Source: Heliocidaris erythrogramma
Lineage: Eukaryota > Echinodermata > Echinoidea > Camarodonta > Echinometridae
Direction: 5' to 3'
Assembly: GCA_025617745.1 (NCBI GenBank)
Contig: CM046853.1
Coordinates: 3,220,873-3,284,872 of the forward strand
DNA length: 64,000 bases
The notes below the pieces were generated by a model. The model did not search any database, was not told where the DNA came from, and saw nothing but the letters and a program-made list of their open reading frames with translations. Of this stretch, positions 60,501 to 64,000 are shown piece by piece (within the stretch, counting starts at the first letter, position 1; each line of letters begins with the position of its first letter). The position numbers were made by a program, and so were the translations under genes.

Positions 60501-63500
60501 TTTAAAAGTGCTCTTTTATTTCAAATTTGATTTGCTTAGCTTATTAATACTAATCTTCAAGTTATCAATATTTTGGTGCTTTAAGGGTTGACTAAATTAG
60601 AGAGAAAATGGGTGCTCTTTCCATGTATTTTTTCCTTCTAATCACGAATCTGCCAATCGATTGTCCAATTTATGTCTCGTTTTGGCGAAAAAGGGGGAAA
60701 AGTAGAGGTTTTGGGACCGTTCCTTAAAACTCGTGAGCTGATTGGCTAACCCCCAAGTGACGTATGAAGAGTAAGAGGCACAAGATCTGCAGACTGCAGC
60801 ATATAATATTGTACACAGAATGCGGTATTTGACCCCTCTGTTCAACGGACAATTTATGAAAAAAGGAAATTAATCAATATAATCTTAGGAGTGAATAATC
60901 ATTAGCAATATATTTTCTACAAGATCAGAAAATGATTTTTCCCAAATATACAGCTCTTGTTTTGTTTTTTAGCTTTTCTTTTGAACAATGTTCTCATCCA
61001 TCTGAGCTTGCCGAACAAAAGTTTTGCATTGGTCTTAAACGCGTGCACAGCCGTTTTATGCGTCTGTATGTACAATGTCCTACACATCTTTAGTACGGCA
61101 GTGACTATGTTCTCCTCGTACATATAGCGACTGGTGAACGCTTTTGTTTTGTTTATTTCACTTACGGCTTTTTTTTTTTTACTTCGCTTTACATAGTACG
61201 GTAGTACTGACTTAGATTTTGGCTGAATTCGAGTAACTTATATAGAGAGAGGAAAAGTGCCCGTGATTCCGAGTTGGAGGACTTTTCTAAGCCATGCAGA
61301 TACGAACTCTGATTTATCAGATGATTTATCAGATGATTTATCAGACCCCGAAGGCAAAGAAGCTCGAGTGGCAAGGGGAATTCGACCATATTATATGTTT
61401 GAACCCCTTGCAGAATACGGTGAAGGGGCCGTGGGTGAAGTAACTCCAGGGAGCTACAACGTGTTGGAGCTCCCTGGAGTTACGGGTGAAGTAGACCAAA
61501 AATTCTGTCTCTCATTCGTTAGCTCGTCTTAGCTAACGAACGAGAGACAGAATTTTCGGTCTACGGGTGAAGCTGCTGCAGCTGCTGTCGTTGAAAAACA
61601 GATTGGAAGACTTGACTCCAAGTCTGATCGTTGGAATAGCTGAATCTTTTAGCTAGCTTATCCTTTTCTTCATGCCAAATTCGGAATACAGGCCAGGATC
61701 CTCAAAATCATCTTCGGCAAAGTGATCACTGCAGATTGCACTCACTTGGCCGGCCCTTGCCACTCTGCCCGCGTGAGCTTTACCTTTGCGACCAACAATT
61801 TCCGTAGATTTTCATCTTTAGGAAAACGATGTAGGCTTACACCCCTTTACATCATCTTTAGGGGTGTTGCTACAGCACGCAACTATACACCGTTCGGCAT
61901 AATTGATGAAACTGTGTCCTCAAATCAACGTTATTGTGAGCAATTAAACACGAAAATATGCAATGCAAATGGTCGATGCGGTGAATATCGTGCTCGCACT
62001 CGGCACCGTACCGGGCTGGGCCTGCCAGGCCTGCGGGCATACACGGTATACAGGTGGGTGGAATATTTTCCTTTACTTTTCGTACGTCACAGATCACGAT
62101 GTCGCTTCGATGGGTTTTTTAGGGGCGGGGCTTATTACTCTGTAAATCAGCAAAAATGATTATGAAATACGACTGAATGCATAAAAATGTGTGTGATACA
62201 TATTTTTTGGCACCTGATGACTCCTTCCTACGAAAAATGGGCAATTAATTTTTTATTTTAGTAACCCTTTAAGTATCCCAGATGATATGATATGATATGA
62301 TATGATATTCATTCCTCTCCAGCAACCACTTTCAGCAACTAATTTTCTCTATGAACTGGACAAGAGGACACAGGAAGCAGTTATGGTAATTTCTTTAACC
62401 CTTCTAATGCTACTTCCCTTAGAAATAGTTTTCAAATTATTTTTGAGATCCAAATTCTTATGTTGGTTTTTTTTTTTCATTATTAAAATTGAATTTTTAC
62501 TATCATCTTTGTAATCATTGTAATCAAAATCCCCATATATCCCTCTTTATGTTAAAGAAAGGATGTTTATTTTACCTCATTCTTAATCTATCCTAGAACA
62601 TTGGAGTTCTTAGATAAGATTTACCTCCTTTCATATTAACAGTTTAATTATGGAAAATGCTCGAAATATTACCAAGAGAGACATATAATGTCGACAAAAA
62701 GGACCATGGAGTATGAATATGAGAGGCACTAACAAGAAGAGGTCTGGATTTATGCACAAATGACGAAGCAATGAGGTATAAAAGATTATATTGTCTCCTG
62801 AAATGTTATCACTCATTGTGATAGTGTTTTTATTTAATTCCTTGTAAATTCAAACCATATTTGAAATTGATATTTCTATACACATACTCTGATTTCTTGA
62901 ATGCAGTTGATACCTTTATCCTCAAAATTGAATTCCTTATTTGCAAATGGAGTACATCCTACAGCAAAGAGGGGATGTAGTTTCTACCTTGTTTACAGTT
63001 CTAATTTTGTATGGGTAGTAAGAAAGTGATTTTTTAATATATTGTTATATTTATTGAACAATGACAAGGTTGTCATATGCATATCATAAAATCCAGTTTA
63101 TTAATATTATTTTTGTTATGAATGTTCTGAATTTATATTTTCTGCCTTTTTCTGGATAGTGGAAAAAGGGTCTGAATACTTTGCTTGCCATTATTTTTCA
63201 TGTACAGACTCTGATTAATGCACAGAAGACCAGTATACCAGGGGATGATATTACAATACCAGGAGCCAAAGATAAAATATCCTTTTCTTAAATACATCCA
63301 TCAATAGAAGTGTGAATTCATTAAACTATCAATAGCTTTTCACTAAATTTTAACATTTTGCTTCTTTTATGAATTCTGCCATTCGTGCAATACCAATCAA
63401 TATATTTCAGATGCTGATTCATTTTCTATCCTTTTGTGACCTTGATTCTAAAGGAGGTGGTTTGTCATCATTTCAAAAAAGATCTTATTTAAAATGAACT

Positions 63501-63805
63501 TCTTTGTAAGAGGTTCTTGAAGAATAGATTTTCATTATCAACTCGCATAATGTCTTTTGTATATCAATGCTTGATATGTATGTTGTTCTTGTTGGTTTCT
63601 TGTCGAATTGTAGAGTATTCTGGGAGCATACCTTTTTGTATTGTCTTTAACCATGGTATACGTCCATCTAGCAAGGTCCATCAACAATGCTGAGTTGCAG
63701 AGGATAAGAAGGCAGTTCATCACCTACACCAAACTACATCCAATAGAAGATATCTCTTTGCTTGCAAACATGTTTGTTCAGTATATCAATAACAGTATTA
63801 AATGA
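35003..63805 (+). CDS. KTI12: KTI12 homologue, Elongator-associated P-loop protein, nine coding exons
   Basis: KTI12 is a P-loop ATPase that binds tRNA and partners Elongator in wobble-uridine modification. Exons: 35003-35153, 38074-38125, 47711-47763, 58622-58677, 59219-59298, 60159-60318, 62323-62385, 63208-63276, 63662-63805; the sum is 828 bp, or 275 aa plus stop, in one consistent frame. Walker A is GYPCSGKST (8-16). Other family signatures: DSKKEKDARGKLKS, DDVIILDSLNYIKGFRYELY (a Walker B-like IILDS), WNAKREDQERY, IFDGLVMRFEAP, NRWDSPLF, LRKAPPPN, TNFLYELDKRTQEAV, IPGD, and the C-terminal AELQRIRRQFITYTK. Start: the first ATG, giving MPLVIMCGYPCSGKS as in the family. Seven introns are GT-AG; the last is AT-AC. 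Introns 2 and 3 are swollen by transposons. As I recall, the human gene is a single exon, so this intron-rich form is likely ancestral. Confidence 0.96.
35305..35500. repeat. Dispersed repeat fragment in KTI12 intron 1
   Basis: Resembles parts of 5380-5500 and 49150-49240: a phrase like AAGGNNAANCCANCCT, then AGTTTGAANGAAATC or similar, then AAAAAGTTATGAAT. The three copies are diverged, so this is a low-copy family call by eye. Confidence 0.4.
37135..37885. mobile_element. Non-autonomous TIR element with TGTG duplication
   Basis: GGGCAATTCCATGG at the left is inverted at the right (CATGGAATTGCCC), and TGTG flanks both ends (37131-37134, 37886-37889). The palindromic word GTAACGTTAC or TTAGTTACGTTAC recurs three times inside (about 37150, 37325, 37510). 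No coding content. Confidence 0.75.
38074..38125 (+). CDS. KTI12: KTI12 coding exon 2
   Basis: Encodes DSKKEKDARGKLKSSTQ and part of R. Acceptor GTGCACAG, donor AAAG|GTAAAG. DSKKEK.ARG is diagnostic of KTI12. Confidence 0.93.
38459..38600 (-). mobile_element. LINE 3' end
   Basis: Read on the minus strand, GGTTGCAATAAATGAACATA runs into an (ATT)n tail, a typical non-LTR 3' end. The body further right (to about 38750) is AT-rich without recognisable coding sequence. Confidence 0.45.
39472..39710 (+). mobile_element. tRNA-derived SINE
   Basis: A tRNA-like head (about 39478-39550) has A-box-like TTGGCTCAGTCAGTAGAGCG, an anticodon loop CTCACAA (anticodon CAC, valine-like), and a B box GGTTCGAACCT. 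Stem mismatches rule out a working tRNA. A non-tRNA body of about 150 bp follows (GTTGCTGCTACCTTGTTTGG, GATAGAGCAACGTC) with an AATAAAATTTG end. It abuts the Helentron-like element. Confidence 0.7.
39943..40874. mobile_element. piggyBac-type MITE inserted at TTAA
   Basis: Ends AGTAGAACACT and AGTGTTCTACT are inverted, flanked by TTAA at 39939-39942 and 40875-40878. The tandem sister copy retains the empty site (GGTCCATTAAGCTTTT at about 42716-42731), which proves the insertion and its borders. An inner inverted repeat (GACGACACAAGG... / ...CGTATGACGAC, with CTTAAGCAG/CTAAGCAG words) is also present. Superfamily inferred from the TTAA target. Confidence 0.85.
41962..42023 (+). other. tRNA-like segment inside Helentron copy 1
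   Basis: CTTGCCTCCCAATCCGG resembles an anticodon arm (CCC, glycine-like) followed by a canonical B box GGTTCGATCCC. The acceptor stem cannot form with the upstream sequence, so it is not a functional tRNA. The same segment is present in copy 2. Confidence 0.6.
43068..43367. mobile_element. 300-bp MITE with 5-bp CATAG duplication
   Basis: GCCTGTATTCTGAACTCCGG begins the element and the inverse CCGGAGTTCAGAATACGGGC ends it, with TIRs of about 65 bp. CATAG flanks both ends (43063-43067, 43368-43372). No coding content. Confidence 0.85.
43406..44332. mobile_element. TIR element built of about 140-bp tandem repeats
   Basis: TATGCCTCCGCC at the left is inverted at the right (GGCGGAGGCATA). After a hairpin at 43408-43440 and a (GTCC)n run come four units (about 43485, 43630, 43782, 43915) starting CGTTCTCGCGATAACTTC and ending AGGTCATTATATACATAAAA. 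Each unit holds several AGGTCA words. Reading frames across it reflect the repeats. Confidence 0.8.
45025..45087 (+). other. tRNA-like segment inside Helentron copy 2
   Basis: Nearly identical to 41962-42023, with a B box GGTTCGATCCC and CTTGCCTCCCATTCCGG. Its conservation in both copies shows it is part of the element rather than two independent insertions. Confidence 0.6.
45455..45850. repeat. (ATC)n/(GAT)n microsatellite with self-complementary blocks
   Basis: About 20 perfect ATC repeats (45467-45530) are followed by alternating ATGATG and CATCAT blocks with ATCATGATATTCATGAT-type palindromes. It lies in the 3' part of Helentron copy 2. Ile- and Met-rich open frames on both strands are artefacts. 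Confidence 0.9.
46614..46830. mobile_element. MITE, family of 22331-22541
   Basis: CAATAGACCGCTTCTGTAAT at the left pairs with ATTACCGAAGCGGTCTATTG at the right (one mismatch). The interior matches the first copy, which lies 24 kb away on the far side of DUT. Confidence 0.85.
47403..48000. repeat. Diverged repeat pair with GGTCTGAGGCCAT
   Basis: TTCTACTCAGCTAAGGCTTC plus GGTCTGAGGCCATCACTAGA at about 47410-47460 recurs as TTCTACTCAGTCAAGGCTG plus repeated GGTCCGAGGCCATCGCTAGA units at about 47894-47995. KTI12 exon 3 lies between the copies. Confidence 0.6.
47711..47763 (+). CDS. KTI12: KTI12 coding exon 3
   Basis: Encodes LLSKDDVIILDSLNYIK, with the Walker-B-like hydrophobic run ending in D. 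Acceptor TCTTTCAG, donor AAAG|GTATAT. It lies 9.6 kb after exon 2. Confidence 0.93.
48057..48660 (+). repeat. 600-bp polypurine-biased tract
   Basis: The plus strand is overwhelmingly A and G, with GAAAGAAAGAAAGAAAGAG, AGAAGAAAA and GAGATGGAAGG words and scattered T. Strand asymmetry of this length is unusual in the window. The Phe/Ser/Leu-rich minus-strand frames follow from it and are not genes. Confidence 0.85.
49150..49420. repeat. Dispersed repeat fragment in KTI12 intron 3
   Basis: AAAGGGGAAGACCACCC then AGAGTTATGAATTTGTAAAA recalls 5380-5500. Borders are uncertain. Confidence 0.4.
50265..51618. mobile_element. Probable TIR element with AAGCAAATGC words
   Basis: The left end ATCAATAAAACGTAGCAAA and the right end (inverse of TTTGCTAGTTTTTATCGAT-like sequence) are imperfect inverses. 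The words GCAAATGCT, AAGCAAATACTA and CTTTTGCTTG recur in both subterminal regions. No coding content. Weak but repeated signal. Confidence 0.4.
52156..52306 (+). repeat. DIRS left inverted terminal repeat
   Basis: Includes TTATGCCAGTAGTCTTGACT and GTCAACACGCCACGGCCATC, inverted at the right end. The outermost bases TTTACTGCAATAAATCATA (52139-52157) are mirrored in the internal complementary region. Confidence 0.9.
52703..54600 (+). other. DIRS gag-like region with tandem repeats
   Basis: Starts with a Ser/Glu-rich frame (MSSEEEAARSRRPASSEESS). It contains 115-bp direct repeats (copies start at about 52976, 53091 and 53206, marked by TTCCCGCACGGTAGCGTTC) and further repeated blocks (TAGTAGTC with GTGGGC, GGGCGCTCTTCGGAGCAACA) up to about 54060. 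The repeats are internal expansions of the element. Part of the broken copy. Confidence 0.6.
55150..56422 (+). other. DIRS reverse transcriptase / RNase H region
   Basis: Family-typical segments on the plus strand include ILPLIKRKDYAVLI, YFHISIHR, FRAFPFGLRS, GFLFNWEKSEL, RWTNEEFIARSKPFG, FSVDASRLGWGG, LTDNVTVAAYFNRQGG and ADFLSRGGCLPSEW, in that order. They are the RT core followed by RNase H as in DIRS1-like elements. Part of the broken copy. Confidence 0.85.
57110..57695 (+). other. DIRS tyrosine recombinase region
   Basis: Includes LVAIASGQRRSTLHAL (the first catalytic Arg region), CPVRALKWYI, LFLITRGPFS and SVSTSWALFQGV, followed by DILKAAYGRSPNSFI. This is the C-terminal catalytic domain of a lambda-integrase-type recombinase. 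Part of the broken copy. Confidence 0.8.
57762..57858 (+). repeat. DIRS internal complementary region
   Basis: The first half is the inverse of the extreme left end (ATTTATTGCAGTAAA) and the second half the inverse of the extreme right end (TGTAAAATCAGCACTG). They meet at an AAA/TTT junction, the form expected for templating end joining. Confidence 0.85.
57918..58068 (+). repeat. DIRS right inverted terminal repeat
   Basis: Inverse of 52156-52306 (GAGGAAGATGGCCGTGGCGT, GGCATAATAGGTAGGTATAT). The element continues to about 58110 (CAGTGCTGATTTTACAAA). Confidence 0.9.
58622..58677 (+). CDS. KTI12: KTI12 coding exon 4
   Basis: Encodes GFRYELYCAVKSSQTPHCV. The acceptor is the TAG ending at 58621, not the CAG seven bases later, because only TAG gives KGFRYELY. 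Donor GTA|GTGAGT. Confidence 0.9.
59219..59298 (+). CDS. KTI12: KTI12 coding exon 5
   Basis: Encodes IFCDTPVEVGTTWNAKR then EDQERYTKE. Acceptor GAAAACAG, donor AAAT|GTGAGC. Confidence 0.93.
60159..60318 (+). CDS. KTI12: KTI12 coding exon 6
   Basis: Encodes FDGLVMRFEAPISKNRWDSP through LRKAPPPNLSTVS, the most conserved block of the family. Acceptor CATCTAG, donor TCT|GTAAGT. Confidence 0.95.
61441..61482. mobile_element. 42-bp mini-hairpin insertion
   Basis: TAACTCCAGGGAGCTACAAC pairs with GTTGGAGCTCCCTGGAGTTA (one mismatch), with a 2-base loop. GGGTGAAG lies immediately left (61433-61440) and one base right (61484-61491). It shares GGAGCTCCCTGGAGTTAC with the DUT-intron hairpin. Confidence 0.75.
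61492..61563. mobile_element. 72-bp mini-hairpin insertion
   Basis: TAGACC then AAAATTCTGTCTCTC pairs with GAGAGACAGAATTTTC then GGTCTA, and the inner stem TCGTTAGCT / AGCTAACGA closes a short loop. GGGTGAAG occurs at 61484-61491 and 61565-61572. Both ends are TA, as in the neighbouring hairpin, but the sequence is different. Confidence 0.75.
62323..62385 (+). CDS. KTI12: KTI12 coding exon 7
   Basis: Encodes QPLSATNFLYELDKRTQEAV plus M, in phase 0 at both ends. Acceptor CTCTCCAG, donor ATG|GTAATT. Confidence 0.94.
63208..63276 (+). CDS. KTI12: KTI12 coding exon 8
   Basis: Encodes TLINAQKTSIPGDDITIPG then AKDK. Acceptor TGTACAG. The 3' end is set by the AT-AC donor ATATCCTTTT immediately after GATAAA; reading on would give a stop within four further codons. 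Confidence 0.9.
63277..63661 (+). other. KTI12: U12-type AT-AC intron of KTI12
   Basis: The 5' end is ATATCCTTTT, matching the U12 AT-AC donor consensus. A branch-site-like TCTTTAAC lies at 63644-63651, about 11 bases before the terminal AC (GGTATAC|GTCC). No GT donor near the end of exon 8 gives an in-frame product. The intron is in phase 0. Confidence 0.88.
63662..63805 (+). CDS. KTI12: KTI12 coding exon 9
   Basis: Encodes VHLARSINNAELQRIRRQFI then TYTKLHPIEDISLLANMFVQ, YINNSIK and a TGA stop. This is the conserved C-terminal tRNA-binding segment. The start follows the AC of the AT-AC intron; the join DK|VHLARS matches the family spacing. Confidence 0.92.
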   Translation, partial: VHLARSINNAELQRIRRQFITYTKLHPIEDISLLANMFVQYINNSIK

Positions 63806-64000
63806 CCATTGGATACCTGGACTGATCTGAACTTATATCCAAGGGACGTTCTTAGTAAGCTAAAAGCATGCTGTGTACTACTCGGAACTCCACCCTGGTT
63901 TCTTCTGCCATGTTGCTTGAGCCAAGTATGTGCGGTGTATCCTCAGGAAAGTGTTCTTTTCTCTTTTCATATCGCACTGTGACCTTCAGTGATATACAGG

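Larger units (their letters stand above)
61257..61650 (+). pseudogene. Relic of an unrecognised coding sequence, split by hairpin insertions
   Basis: A frame with TNSDLSDDLSDDLSDPEGK, GIRPYYMFEPLAE and YGEGAVGE runs to 61440. After two hairpin insertions, codons for GEAAAAAVVEKQIGRLDSKS (about 61568-61625) continue and then stop. The acidic-serine repeat and RPYMFEP recall N-termini of P2X7-C-terminal-domain-like proteins expanded in marine invertebrates; that match is from memory and weak. It lies in KTI12 intron 6 on the same strand, with no splice-site support. Confidence 0.35.

Noticed and set aside
61441-61563. miRNA precursors
   Set aside because: Stems are near-perfect with minimal loops and are flanked by the same direct repeat, which fits insertions better than Drosha substrates; not excluded without small-RNA data.
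63277-63661. GT-AG splicing for the last KTI12 intron
   Set aside because: No GT close to the end of exon 8 joins in frame to the conserved C-terminus, whereas the AT-AC pair does so exactly.
1-64000. CRISPR array, bacterial operon or plasmid features
   Set aside because: Spliced genes, LINEs, SINEs and intron structure are plainly metazoan; tandem repeats here lack unique regular spacers.

Overview
This window looks like nuclear DNA of a marine deuterostome, most likely an echinoderm and perhaps a sea urchin. The evidence is small exons separated by multi-kilobase introns, (ATT)n-tailed CR1/L2-type LINEs, many terminal-inverted-repeat MITEs, a DIRS element, and the 'GGGGCGGATCCAGG' repeat family. 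Species cannot be fixed from the sequence alone. Nothing is bacterial: there are no operons, no CRISPR and no intact rRNA.

Only two host genes are supported, and they are complete. They lie head to head. The dUTPase gene (DUT) runs on the minus strand, with five coding exons from 33332 down to 24232 (166 aa). The KTI12 homologue (Elongator-associated P-loop protein) runs on the plus strand, with nine coding exons from 35003 to 63805 (275 aa). Their starts are about 1.6 kb apart, with a CpG-rich block just before KTI12, so a shared promoter region is plausible. Every DUT intron and seven of the eight KTI12 introns have GT-AG ends. The last KTI12 intron is AT-AC with U12-type signals.

Layout. 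1-24231: no host gene; dense transposon debris. This includes TIR elements at 103-1580, 7708-8722, 10533-11258 and 11581-12660, a foldback-like element at 15296-18228 with a LINE inside it, and a CR1/L2-like LINE at 19215-21480 with an open 700-codon RT frame. 24232-33434: DUT. Its 5.9 kb first intron holds a broken LTR retrotransposon with PHD-finger and TatD-like coding parts, a LINE 3' end, and a near-perfect 225-bp-arm palindrome. 33435-35002: intergenic. 35003-63805: KTI12. Intron 1 has a TGTG-flanked MITE. Intron 2 (9.6 kb) holds a SINE and two tandem Helentron-like non-autonomous elements with several nested insertions. Intron 3 (10.9 kb) holds a broken 6 kb DIRS-like element. Intron 6 holds two tiny perfect hairpins separated by copies of the same 8-bp direct repeat.

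The two genes share no direct pathway. dUTPase keeps uracil out of DNA; KTI12 supports Elongator-dependent modification of tRNA wobble uridine. The most unusual observations are the PHD/TatD-bearing retroelement, the paired mini-hairpin insertions whose sequence recurs in the palindrome of the other gene, the AT-AC intron, the Helentron tandem with an internal empty site for a TTAA insertion, and the clustered nuclear-receptor half-sites in a tandem repeat.
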